DNA of 64,000 nucleotides from Ruminococcus sp. (GTDB lineage Bacteria; Bacillota; Clostridia; Oscillospirales; Ruminococcaceae), in the NCBI GenBank assembly GCA_019420505.1, contig JAHZHC010000016.1:1-64000 (forward strand), written 5' to 3'. Shown here one piece after another: positions 32,296 to 41,573 of this stretch. Numbering within the stretch: the stretch's first letter is position 1; each line of letters starts with the position of its first letter. Position numbers and translations under genes: made by a program. Under the pieces are notes generated by a model, which worked only from the letters and a program-made list of their open reading frames with translations, was not told the origin of the DNA and searched no databases.

Positions 32296-33504
32296 TTAGA
32301 ATTTTAAGTTTTTAATTCTCTTCATAGCTTCAACTGTTTTGTCTTTATCGCCAAACGCTGTCAGTCTGAACCAGCCTTCTCCGTTCTTGCCAAAGCCTGA
32401 TCCCGGAGTTCCTACCACATTTGCTTCTTTTAAAAGGTAATCAAAAAATTCCCAGCTATCCATACCATCAGGACACTTTAACCAAATATACGGTGAATTT
32501 TTTCCGCCGGTATATTTTATACCCATTTCATCAAGTGTTGAAGATATAACTTTTGCATTTTCCTGATAATATTTGATATTCTTTTTAACTTGGCACTGAC
32601 CTTCATCTGAGAAAACAGCTGCGGCACCGCACTGTACAGGATAAGAAACACCGTTGAATTTAGAGCCCTGACGTCTTCCCCAAATCTGCGAAATGCTGAC
32701 TGTTGTTCCATCGCTTGCAGTAACTTCAAGTTCATTGGGAATAACTGTATACCCGCATCTCATTCCGGTAAAACCGGCTGTCTTTGAAAGAGAGCACATT
32801 TCAATTGCACATTTTCTTGCACCCTCAACAGCAAAAATACTTCTTGGAACATTATTTTCAGTAATGAATGCTTCATATGCAGCGTCATAAATTATAATTG
32901 CTTTGTTATCAATAGCATAATCAATCCATGACTTAAGTTCATCATAAGTGAATGCTGCGCCGGTTGGGTTATTTGGTGAGCAAAGATAAATTAAATCAGC
33001 ATGAACATTTTTATCAGGTATCGCTCTGAACCCATTTTCTTCTGTAGCATCAGCAAAAATTACTTTTCTGCCATTCATAAGATTTGAATCTACATATACA
33101 GGATAAGCGGGATCTGTAATTAATACTGTATTATCATCTCCGAAAATATCTACGATGTTACCACAATCAGATTTAGCTCCGTCATTGACACGAATTTCAT
33201 CCGCATCAACTTTTACACCAAAGCTGTTATAGTAACCTGAAATTGCTTCTTTCAAAAAATCGTAACCTGTACCACTGTCCTCATAACCCTTAAAGGTTTC
33301 TTTAACGCCCATTTCATCTGCGCCTTTTTTAACAGCTTCTATAACGCATTTTGCAATAGGTTGTGTAACATCGCCGATGCCCATTCTGATAATATTATCT
33401 TTTTTATCGGGATTTGCTTCAATAAATGCATTGATTCTTTTGGCAATGTTTATAAATAAATAATTCTTCTCAAGTTTTAAAAAGTTTTCATTAATTGATG
33501 GCAT
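32296..33504 (-). CDS. dapL: LL-diaminopimelate aminotransferase
   Basis: Converts tetrahydrodipicolinate directly to LL-diaminopimelate with glutamate as donor, bypassing the succinylase and acetylase branches. From ATG 33504 it has 402 residues with PLP-fold motifs ETFKGYEDSGTGYDFL, SPNNPTGAAF, the PLP lysine in SLSKTAGFTGMRCGY, and GRRQGSKFNGVSYPVQ. TTG 33513 is an alternative start but sits too near AAGGAAG. It lies 30 nt after the DapF-encoding end of the carB fusion, so LL-DAP production and its epimerisation are co-transcribed. Confidence 0.95.
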   Translation of the reverse strand: MPSINENFLKLEKNYLFINIAKRINAFIEANPDKKDNIIRMGIGDVTQPIAKCVIEAVKKGADEMGVKETFKGYEDSGTGYDFLKEAISGYYNSFGVKVDADEIRVNDGAKSDCGNIVDIFGDDNTVLITDPAYPVYVDSNLMNGRKVIFADATEENGFRAIPDKNVHADLIYLCSPNNPTGAAFTYDELKSWIDYAIDNKAIIIYDAAYEAFITENNVPRSIFAVEGARKCAIEMCSLSKTAGFTGMRCGYTVIPNELEVTASDGTTVSISQIWGRRQGSKFNGVSYPVQCGAAAVFSDEGQCQVKKNIKYYQENAKVISSTLDEMGIKYTGGKNSPYIWLKCPDGMDSWEFFDYLLKEANVVGTPGSGFGKNGEGWFRLTAFGDKDKTVEAMKRIKNLKF

Positions 33505-33534
33505 TGTTATCAACTTCCTTCCTGAATTATTGAG

Positions 33535-36500
33535 CTATATTATAATGTCACCGGAGAATACAGTAACGGCATCTCCATTGAGATATACTGCTTCATCTGT
33601 ATAACGGATTTTTAACGTTCCGCCCTTAAGGATAACTGTAATATCCGTATCTTTTTTACAATATCCGTTAAGAACAGCAGCTGTTGCAGCGGCGCAAGCA
33701 CCTGTTCCGCATGCCCAGGTTTCTCCTGATCCTCTTTCCCAAACACGCATCTTTAAAGTATTTTCATCAATTACCTTAATAAATTCAGCATTAACACGTT
33801 CAGGGAAAATACTATCAAACTCAAATGCGCTTCCGACTTTTTCAATGTCAAGACCATCAACATTATCCGTAAAAACAACGCAGTGAGGATTTCCCATGGA
33901 AACACATGTGATATTATAATTACATCCGTCAATATTAACTTCACGGTTTATAACAGCACCGTTTTCATCTGCTTCAAGATTTACCGGAACCTGAACGGGA
34001 TCAAGTATAGCTTTGCCCATATTAACGGTAGCTCCGCAAATTTCGCCATAGTGACGCTGTAAGCTGATTTTCATAATACCGCTTAAAGTTTCGACAGTAA
34101 TATCATCCTTATCGACAAGACCGTTATCTCTCATAAATTTAGCTACACAGCGTATGCCGTTTCCGCACATTTTACCTTCTGAACCATCAAGGTTAAACAT
34201 TCTCATCTTTCCGTCTGCAACATCAGATTTGCAAATAAGAATAACACCGTCTCCCCCGATGCCGAAGTGGCGGTCTGAAAGCCTTAATGCCAATCCTTCT
34301 GGATTATCGATTCTCTGATTGAAGCAATTGAAATAGATATAGTCATTTCCGCATCCCTGCATTTTGGTGAAATGTACAGTCTGTTTTTCGATTCTCATAT
34401 TATTGATATCAACAATTTCCGTAGATTGTTCGGAATATTTACTTCTGATTGATGATGCAACGGCATTCGCTGTATCAAGAGATGTAAGACAAGGAATATT
34501 TCTTTCAACAGTTTTTCTTCTTATTTTAACCGAATCTCTTGTAGGAATTCTTCCCTTTGAAGATGTTGAAATAACATAAGCAATCTTACCGCTTTCTATA
34601 AGAGTAAGTGTATTGTTATTTGATTCATGAATTTTATCAACGACTTCATTTGGAATTCCATGCTCAGTAAGAACTTTTGAAGTTCCTTTTGTAGCATAAA
34701 TTTCAAAGCCTAAATCATAGAACATTTTTGCTGTCTGAGGAATTTCATTTTTATCTGAGTTTCGGACAGTAATAAGAACTCCGCCTTTTTCATCAAGCTT
34801 ATATCCTGCGGCAGTAAGACCTTTATACAAAGATTCTTCAAGAGAACTTGAAACAGCTAAAACTTCACCGGTTGATTTCATCTCAGGGCCAAGGTGATTA
34901 TCAACACCAATTAATTTCTCAAAGGAGAATACAGGAACCTTAACAGCAACATAAGGTGAATTCCTGTAAAGACCTGTTCCATAGCCCATATCCCTAAGTT
35001 TTTCGCCCAGCATACATCTTGTCGCAAGATCTACCATAGGAACTCCTGTAACCTTAGAAATATACGGGATAGTTCTTGAAGAACGTGGATTTACTTCGAT
35101 TACATAAATTTCATCATTATATGCAATATATTGAATATTTACAAGACCCTTTGTATTAAGAGAAATAGCAAGTTTTTTAGAGCATTCTATAATTCTTTCA
35201 ATAAGACTGTCAGACACATTCCAAGCAGGATAAACTGCAATAGAATCTCCTGAATGTATACCTGTTCTTTCGATATGTTCCATGATACCGGGAATAAGAA
35301 TATCCTCACCGTCACATATTGCATCGATTTCAAGCTCAGTACCCATTAAGTATTTATCAATAAGTACCGGATTTTCAATGCCCTGATCAAGAATAATCTC
35401 CATATATTCTTTTATATCGTCATCATTGAAGGCAATAATCATATTCTGGCCGCCAAGAACATACGAAGGACGCATAAGAACCGGATAATTGATTTTATTA
35501 GCAACCTCAAGAGCCTCTTCACAGGTCATAACCGTAAAGCCTTGCGGACGCTTGATTTCCAATTGCTCAAGCAATTCATCAAAACGTTCTCTATCCTCTG
35601 CTGCATCAATTGAATCAGGAGGAGTTCCTAAAATATTGACATTGTTTTCAGACAAATGCTTTGTAAGCTTAATTGCAGTCTGACCGCCGAATGCAACAAC
35701 TACACCATATGGTTTTTCAATGTTAATAATATTCATTACATCTTCGTTGGTAAGCGGTTCAAAATATAGTCTGTCGGCTGTATCAAAGTCAGTTGAAACA
35801 GTTTCAGGGTTATTATTTACAATAACAACATCATACCCACGTTCTTTTAATGCCCACACACAATGAACTGATGCATAGTCAAATTCTATACCCTGACCAA
35901 TTCTGATAGGTCCTGAACCGAATACAATTACTGTTTTATTGCCTGAATTTTTATTTGCAATAAATTCAGAAGCTTCATCCTCTTTGTCATAAGTTGAATA
36001 GAAATAAGGTGTTTGTGCTGAGAATTCTGCCGCACAGGTATCAACCATTTTATAAACAGCCGGCAAAGGCTTTTCTATCTTACAGCCTGAAATTCGTTCT
36101 ATTACTTTATCGGGATAACCAAGTTTTTTAGCTGTTTCGTAAAGTTCAAACGGAAGCTCACCTTTTGACATTTCCTTTTCAATATCAATAAGTTTACAAA
36201 GCTTATTTAAAAACCACTCATCAATCTTTGTAATCTCATGAATTTCATCAACTGTAACACCTCTTCTGAGAGCTTCATAAACAACAAATAATCTCTCGTC
36301 GTTACAATTATGAATTCTTGATTTTATTTCTTCGTCCGAAAGCTGAAGCATTTTAGGTGAAATAAGACAATCATGACCTATTTCAGCACCTCTCACAGCC
36401 TTCATAATAGCCTGTTCAAACGTTGTACCAATTGCCATTACTTCTCCGGTTGCCTTCATTTGTGTGCCTAAGGTTCTCTTTGCATAAACAAACTTATCAA

Positions 36501-37590
36501 AAGGCCATTTAGGAAGCTTAACAACTACGTAATCCAATGCGGGTTCAAAGCATGCATATGTTTTTCCTGTTACTGCATTTTTAATTTCATCGAGAGTATA
36601 TCCAATCGCAATCTTTGCTGCAACTTTTGCAATAGGATATCCGGTAGCCTTTGAAGCAAGTGCTGATGAACGTGATACACGTGGATTAACTTCAATTACA
36701 GCATATTCAAAGCTATCGGGATTAAGAGCAAACTGACAGTTGCAACCGCCCTCAACCTTCAAAGTATCAATGATTTTCAAAGCGGCTGAACGCAGCATCT
36801 GATATTCTTTGTCAGCAAGCGTAACAGCAGGTGCAATTACAATAGAGTCTCCGGTATGAACTCCTACAGGATCAAAGTTTTCCATTGAGCAGACTGTAAT
36901 AACATTGCCCTTTGCATCTCTCATAACTTCAAACTCAATTTCTTTCCAGCCGGCTATACATTTTTCCACGAGCACCTGTGTAATAGGTGAAAGATAAAGA
37001 CCATTTCTTGTTATTTCACGCAATTCTTCTTCATTATTGACAATTCCGCCGCCTGTTCCGCCTAAAGTGAATGCAGGACGAATAATGAGAGGATAACCTA
37101 TTCCCTCTTTATTAGCAAAATCAACAGCAGCCTCAACAGTATTGACGACCAAAGATGGAATACATGGCTGATCAATAGATTCCATAGTGTCTTTGAACAT
37201 CTGTCTATCTTCCGCTTTATCTATAGTTTCAGGATTAGCACCAAGTAGCTTTACACCGTGTTTCTCAAGAAAACCTTCCTTTGCAAGCTGCATTGATATA
37301 GTAAGACCTGTCTGTCCGCCCAAAGTGGAAAGAAGACTGTCCGGTTTTTCTTTTTTTATAACACGCTTTACTGTTTCAAGTGTAAGCGGTTCAATATATA
37401 TTTTGTCTGCCATTGCATTATCGGTCATAATTGTAGCAGGATTTGAGTTTATCAGAATTACCTCAAGGCCTTCTTCTTTCAAGGCACGGCAAGCCTGTGT
37501 TCCTGCATAGTCAAATTCAGCAGCCTGACCGATAACGATAGGACCTGACCCGATTACAAGCACACGTTTTATATCTTTATTTAAAGGCAC
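33535..37590 (-). CDS. carB: Fused carbamoyl-phosphate synthase large subunit - diaminopimelate epimerase
   Basis: One uninterrupted frame of 1351 residues from GTG 37590 (AAAGGA 9 nt upstream; the protein starts MPLNKDIKRVLVIGSGP). Residues 1 to about 1060 are a complete CarB: two ATP-grasp halves (GSGPIVIGQAAEFDYAG and GSGPIRIGQGIEFDYAS) and the MGS-like regulatory domain. After a short linker (about 1050-1070) comes a complete DapF of about 280 residues beginning TKMQGCGNDYIYFNC, with catalytic cysteines in MCGNGIRC and WACGTGAC. CarB makes carbamoyl phosphate for pyrimidines and arginine; DapF makes meso-DAP for lysine and peptidoglycan. An internal ATG at 34398 could start a free DapF but has no good ribosome binding site. 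Confidence 0.95.
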   Translation of the reverse strand: MPLNKDIKRVLVIGSGPIVIGQAAEFDYAGTQACRALKEEGLEVILINSNPATIMTDNAMADKIYIEPLTLETVKRVIKKEKPDSLLSTLGGQTGLTISMQLAKEGFLEKHGVKLLGANPETIDKAEDRQMFKDTMESIDQPCIPSLVVNTVEAAVDFANKEGIGYPLIIRPAFTLGGTGGGIVNNEEELREITRNGLYLSPITQVLVEKCIAGWKEIEFEVMRDAKGNVITVCSMENFDPVGVHTGDSIVIAPAVTLADKEYQMLRSAALKIIDTLKVEGGCNCQFALNPDSFEYAVIEVNPRVSRSSALASKATGYPIAKVAAKIAIGYTLDEIKNAVTGKTYACFEPALDYVVVKLPKWPFDKFVYAKRTLGTQMKATGEVMAIGTTFEQAIMKAVRGAEIGHDCLISPKMLQLSDEEIKSRIHNCNDERLFVVYEALRRGVTVDEIHEITKIDEWFLNKLCKLIDIEKEMSKGELPFELYETAKKLGYPDKVIERISGCKIEKPLPAVYKMVDTCAAEFSAQTPYFYSTYDKEDEASEFIANKNSGNKTVIVFGSGPIRIGQGIEFDYASVHCVWALKERGYDVVIVNNNPETVSTDFDTADRLYFEPLTNEDVMNIINIEKPYGVVVAFGGQTAIKLTKHLSENNVNILGTPPDSIDAAEDRERFDELLEQLEIKRPQGFTVMTCEEALEVANKINYPVLMRPSYVLGGQNMIIAFNDDDIKEYMEIILDQGIENPVLIDKYLMGTELEIDAICDGEDILIPGIMEHIERTGIHSGDSIAVYPAWNVSDSLIERIIECSKKLAISLNTKGLVNIQYIAYNDEIYVIEVNPRSSRTIPYISKVTGVPMVDLATRCMLGEKLRDMGYGTGLYRNSPYVAVKVPVFSFEKLIGVDNHLGPEMKSTGEVLAVSSSLEESLYKGLTAAGYKLDEKGGVLITVRNSDKNEIPQTAKMFYDLGFEIYATKGTSKVLTEHGIPNEVVDKIHESNNNTLTLIESGKIAYVISTSSKGRIPTRDSVKIRRKTVERNIPCLTSLDTANAVASSIRSKYSEQSTEIVDINNMRIEKQTVHFTKMQGCGNDYIYFNCFNQRIDNPEGLALRLSDRHFGIGGDGVILICKSDVADGKMRMFNLDGSEGKMCGNGIRCVAKFMRDNGLVDKDDITVETLSGIMKISLQRHYGEICGATVNMGKAILDPVQVPVNLEADENGAVINREVNIDGCNYNITCVSMGNPHCVVFTDNVDGLDIEKVGSAFEFDSIFPERVNAEFIKVIDENTLKMRVWERGSGETWACGTGACAAATAAVLNGYCKKDTDITVILKGGTLKIRYTDEAVYLNGDAVTVFSGDIII

Positions 37591-37614
37591 AATATTCAAT
37601 CCTTTCTAAAAATA

Positions 37615-38688
37615 TTATTTATTATCGTCAATTAGTTTCATAAACTTATCAAATAAAAATCCTGTATCAAGCGGTCCGCCGCAAGCTTCCGGATGAAATT
37701 GAACAGAAAATGCAGGCATATTTGTATATGTAATACCCTCACAGGTTCCGTCATTTGCATTAACAAAAGAAATCTTAGCATTATCTCCCATTGAATCATT
37801 TATTACAGCATAACCATGATTTTGACTGGTAATATAGACCTTTCCGGTTTCAATTTCAGTTGCAGGCTGATTAGCACCCCTATGACCATATTTAAGCTTC
37901 TCGGTTTTTCCGCCCTGAGATAATGCGAGAAGCTGATGTCCCAGGCAAATTCCAAAGGTAGGAATTTTCTTTTCAGACAGCTTTTTCAGTTCTGAAATAA
38001 TTTCAACATTTTCAGCAGGATCGCCCGGTCCGTTAGAAAGCATGATTCCATCCGGATCAAGTTCTTCTACTCTTTCAATCTTTGTATATGCAGGTAAAAC
38101 AGTGACTTCACATCCTCGTTTTACTAATTCACGTCTAATATTATCTTTAGCCCCGAAATCAAAAAGACATACTCTTCTTTTTATTTCACCTTCAGGTTTA
38201 AATATTTGCTCTTTTTCACATGTAGTATTTTTAACGGCGTCAGTAATAGTATAATTCTTTAAATCAGCAAGACCTATTCCCGATCCTTCTGTTACAATCT
38301 TACCGTTCATAACACCAGATTCACGAACAATTTTCGTCAAGGCACGGGTATCAATACCATAAAGTCCAACTATATTATTCTGCTTTAAAAAAGTGTCAAG
38401 ATTGCCCTCACAACGGAAATTGCTGGGTTCCTGACACCAATCTCTAACAATATACGCTTTAACATGCGGGAATTCACTTTCAAAATCTTCGGGAATAACA
38501 CCATAGTTACCAATAAGAGGGAAAGTTTGAACAACAATCTGACCGTAATAACTCGGATCAGTCAATGTTTCAAGATAACCTGTCATTGCAGTTGTAAAAA
38601 CAATTTCACCAATAACTTCACCCTGTGCTCCAAAGCTCTTACCTTCAAAAATAGTACCGTTTTCTAAAATAAGATATGCTTTCTGCAC
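37615..38688 (-). CDS. carA: Carbamoyl-phosphate synthase small subunit
   Basis: The glutaminase subunit that feeds ammonia to CarB. The 357 residues have an N-terminal CPSase_sm domain (EGKSFGAQGEVIGEIVF, TDPSYYGQIV) and a class I amidotransferase domain with Cys248 in GICLGHQLLAL and the His/Glu pair in VQFHPEACGGP. GTG start after GGAGGAG. It is 25 nt from the CarB start in the same operon. No PyrR-type leader is visible; the leader is short. Confidence 0.96.
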   Translation of the reverse strand: MQKAYLILENGTIFEGKSFGAQGEVIGEIVFTTAMTGYLETLTDPSYYGQIVVQTFPLIGNYGVIPEDFESEFPHVKAYIVRDWCQEPSNFRCEGNLDTFLKQNNIVGLYGIDTRALTKIVRESGVMNGKIVTEGSGIGLADLKNYTITDAVKNTTCEKEQIFKPEGEIKRRVCLFDFGAKDNIRRELVKRGCEVTVLPAYTKIERVEELDPDGIMLSNGPGDPAENVEIISELKKLSEKKIPTFGICLGHQLLALSQGGKTEKLKYGHRGANQPATEIETGKVYITSQNHGYAVINDSMGDNAKISFVNANDGTCEGITYTNMPAFSVQFHPEACGGPLDTGFLFDKFMKLIDDNK

Positions 38689-38729
38689 CTTTAACTCCTC
38701 CTTTAATATTGCAAACTTTTACGAATACA

Positions 38730-38758
38730 ATTATAACACAATAAAATAAATTTGTAAA
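38730..38758 (-). promoter_or_regulatory. Promoter of carA-carB/dapF-dapL
   Basis: On the minus strand, TTTACA (38758-38753), 17 nt, TATAAT (38735-38730) with TGT before the -10. Confidence 0.82.
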
Positions 38759-38941
38759 TAGGTTTATGTTCATTGTTTTAAATTTATTAATAATAAGAAA
38801 AGAAGCAAGCTAATATAAAGAACTAATTATACGCATTAAGACTATTGTTTATATGATTTAACGATAGCAGCAGTATTTGCATATATTAATAGTGTCCTTG
38901 CTGTTACCATTTGAAGGACAAATAGAAAAGGTGGAATTTAT

Positions 38942-39160
38942 GTGGGCAAAACATTAATAACAATGACATCAATAACCTACGCAATGAAAGCCAAAGCTAT
39001 TCTGAATAACAAAAAGATATATTGTGAAATAGAGAAAACTCCAAAAAATATTGGAAGCGGATGCGGATATTCAATCAGAATAAAAGACAATACTAATTAT
39101 ATAATAAAAATACTTGATGAAAACAACATCCCTTATAAAAACAGTTTTCAGCTTTATTAG
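38942..39160 (+). CDS. DUF3343 protein, putative Se/S carrier
   Basis: A 72-residue protein of the DUF3343 type, annotated in databases as putative Se/S carrier-like. It contains ITYAMKAKAILNNKK and the characteristic GCGYSIRI motif with one conserved Cys (about residue 41). GTG 38942 follows AGGTGG with normal spacing; the overlapping ATG at 38940 is out of frame. It precedes a cysteine desulfurase/selenocysteine lyase-like gene, which supports a role in taking up persulfide or selenide from that enzyme. Confidence 0.85.
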   Translation: MGKTLITMTSITYAMKAKAILNNKKIYCEIEKTPKNIGSGCGYSIRIKDNTNYIIKILDENNIPYKNSFQLY

Positions 39161-39266
39161 TGCTTTGACTGCGATTGTTAAATGATATTACTTGACTTTC
39201 CGCCGAAGTTAAGACTGAATCAATGGATAATATCTGAAATAACCGGCGGAGAAAGGAGGTAACATA

Positions 39267-40400
39267 TTGAACAGAATTGTAAATTTCGATAATTCCGCTA
39301 CTACATTCCCAAAGCCTGTTAGCGTTAAAAATGCTGTATCTACTGCGGTTGCAAGATATGGCGGGAATCCGGGACGAAGCGGACATAAACTGTCGATGGA
39401 AGTATCAAATCAAGTTTTCAAGGTGAGAGAACAAGCCGGAAAAATGTTTCATGCGGATACTGAAAATGTAGCATTTACTGCCAATTGTACATTTGCAGTA
39501 AACATGGCAGTCAAAGGTATAATGCAATACGGCGGTCACATTATAATTTCTGATTATGAGCATAATGCAGTGTCCAGACCTGTTTATTCATTATCAAAAA
39601 CAAGAGGCGTTGAATACTCTATTGCCAAAATTACAGACAATACTGATGAAACAATATCAAACTTTGAAAAACTTATTAATCCCCGTACCAAATGCATATG
39701 CTGCACAGTAGCCTCGAATGTAACAGGAAGAATACTTCCCTACCGTGAAATTGCGGATTTATGCAAAAGAAAAGGATTATGTTTTATATTAGACGGTGCT
39801 CAGGGCTGTGGTTTGCTGGACTTATCTTTAGATGATGGATTTAATTTTCTCTGTACAGCAGGTCACAAATCATTATACGGACCAACCGGTACCGGTTTAT
39901 TAATTACAGACGGAAAATATCCTCTTTCAACCATAATTGAAGGAGGTACAGGAGCAACCTCGACAGAACTTGCACAAACGCCTTTTCTTCCCGAACGTCT
40001 TGAAAGCGGAACAATAAATACTGTTGGGATTATAGGTTTAGGTGCCGGTCTGAAATTTGTAGAAACAAAAACGCCTGAACGAATTATGGCTCATGAAGAA
40101 GAGCTTTGCAGGCAGCTTATAAATGGTTTGAATTCACTGCCTGATATTAAAATATACAGAAGCGAATGTAAACATGTGCCCATTGTAGCTTTCAATATAG
40201 GGGACATAAATTCTCAGGAAGCTGCAAATTATTTAAGCGATAACGGTTATGCATTAAGAGGAGGAATTCAATGTGCTGCTCTTGCACACAATACTTTAGG
40301 TACAACCGAACAGGGTGTTATCAGATTTTCGCCCTCAGCTTTTAATAATAAGCAACAGGTTTCGGGATTGCTTAATACTATAAAAAGATATAAACCATAG
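39267..40400 (+). CDS. Cysteine desulfurase/selenocysteine lyase-like (group II)
   Basis: PLP enzyme distinct from the IscS at 19.8 kb. The 377 residues begin NFDNSATTFPKP, with the PLP lysine in TAGHKSLYGPTG and a cysteine in RGGIQCAALAH, the short-loop arrangement of group II (SufS/CsdB) enzymes. TTG start, 6 nt after AAAGGAGGT. It lies 106 nt after the DUF3343 gene. No sufBCDU or selD genes are in the window, so whether it serves Fe-S clusters, tRNA or selenium is open. Confidence 0.92.
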   Translation: MNRIVNFDNSATTFPKPVSVKNAVSTAVARYGGNPGRSGHKLSMEVSNQVFKVREQAGKMFHADTENVAFTANCTFAVNMAVKGIMQYGGHIIISDYEHNAVSRPVYSLSKTRGVEYSIAKITDNTDETISNFEKLINPRTKCICCTVASNVTGRILPYREIADLCKRKGLCFILDGAQGCGLLDLSLDDGFNFLCTAGHKSLYGPTGTGLLITDGKYPLSTIIEGGTGATSTELAQTPFLPERLESGTINTVGIIGLGAGLKFVETKTPERIMAHEEELCRQLINGLNSLPDIKIYRSECKHVPIVAFNIGDINSQEAANYLSDNGYALRGGIQCAALAHNTLGTTEQGVIRFSPSAFNNKQQVSGLLNTIKRYKP

Positions 40401-40412
40401 CTTAATATAAAG

Positions 40413-40441
40413 ACCCGACAGAATAAAAACTGTCGGGTTAA
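40413..40441. terminator. Hairpin between the convergent desulfurase and ComEA-like genes
   Basis: A 9-bp stem ACCCGACAG / CTGTCGGGT with an 8-nt loop. The T-tracts on either side are weak, so termination may be partial in both directions. Confidence 0.75.
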
Positions 40442-40454
40442 TTTGTCATAGACA

Positions 40455-41288
40455 TCATATAATTATATAGTCTTTTATTTCATTGTATACCTTCTCTGAA
40501 AGTTCATCTATATACAATAATTCAAGACTATTTGAAAAATATTGAATCTGGCTTCTCAGGTCAACGATTTTTTCCGCAAGCGTTAAATTGATCAAAAGAC
40601 AATCAGAAATTTCTAAAGCATCAGCAACATTTATATTAACTTTTTGTTTTATTCTTTGAGAAACCAACGTACTTACAGAAGTATGAACTGTTGCAGTTGC
40701 TTTTGTTTCAGCATTTGTAGTATAAACAGAAGTTACAGTGTTCTTATAATCTGCATCAGCCACATACAAATACTGTTTCAATATAATAAGCTTCGATTCT
40801 CCTATGCCATCAATTTTAAGCAGCAAATCCATATTTGAAATAGTACCTTCATTAAAACGAAAATCAATAATTCTTTGTGCCAGTGTTTCGCCTATCCCAT
40901 TTATTTGCAGCAGTTCTTCAAATGTAACCAGATTGACATCAACAGGAAAATTAACAGATTCAGTCGTTGCAAATGTCTGCTTGAAAGTTATTGATGATTT
41001 TGAAGTTTTCTTATCCCTTGTTGTTTTGGATGTCATTTTAGTTTTAGTTTTTGTAGTTTTAGTATCAGTTGTTTTAGTTTGAACAGTATTTGATATAGCC
41101 GTTATACTATTATTATCAAAGCTGCTTTCTGATGTATGATTACTGTTATAAGCTTTTTGTAATAATGCTGTTGAGGCAATTGCAGAACTAACAGAAATAA
41201 TAACAAATAGAAATAAAAAAATATCAGTTTTCGATAAATTAAATTTTTTCTTGGAATTATCGGTGTTTTTACCTGTATTGTCTGCCAA
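40455..41288 (-). CDS. ComEA-like protein with two helix-hairpin-helix domains
   Basis: A 277-residue membrane-anchored protein: positively charged N-terminus, one membrane helix (about residues 20-43), a Thr/Lys/Ser-rich linker, a canonical ComEA domain (VDVNLVTFEELLQINGIGE ... KIDGIGESK, about 118-178), a second linker and a degenerate second domain with VNINVADALEISDC. The second copy has lost the GIG loops, so DNA contact there is doubtful. TTG 41288 is preferred (GGAGTGA 5 nt upstream) over GTG 41297. Family members bind DNA for uptake, but comEC and comEB are not nearby. Confidence 0.83.
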   Translation of the reverse strand: MADNTGKNTDNSKKKFNLSKTDIFLFLFVIISVSSAIASTALLQKAYNSNHTSESSFDNNSITAISNTVQTKTTDTKTTKTKTKMTSKTTRDKKTSKSSITFKQTFATTESVNFPVDVNLVTFEELLQINGIGETLAQRIIDFRFNEGTISNMDLLLKIDGIGESKLIILKQYLYVADADYKNTVTSVYTTNAETKATATVHTSVSTLVSQRIKQKVNINVADALEISDCLLINLTLAEKIVDLRSQIQYFSNSLELLYIDELSEKVYNEIKDYIII

Positions 41289-41486
41289 TTTTGTCACTCC
41301 AATAATCTACAATTATTATAAGATAATAATAGCAAAGCATATTTTAATAATCAACAATTTTCGATAACTATTAAGATTTATACATATTAAACTTTACATT
41401 TTGTATATATTTGTATTTCCCGATAATATTATTAATTCTTACTGATTTTAAGTCTTTAATGCAACAAAATTTTTTCTTTTAAACTA

Positions 41487-41515
41487 TTGTGCTTTTAAAA
41501 ATAATATGATACAAT
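41487..41515 (+). promoter_or_regulatory. Probable promoter of cdaA-cdaR
   Basis: TTGTGC (41487-41492), 17 nt, TACAAT (41510-41515) with TGA before the -10. A separate TATAAT at 41524-41529 lacks a good -35. Confidence 0.6.
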
Positions 41516-41573
41516 TAAATATATATAATGTGTGAAATTTTGAATAGTTTCTTGAAGTGAAAAGGGTGAAAAA

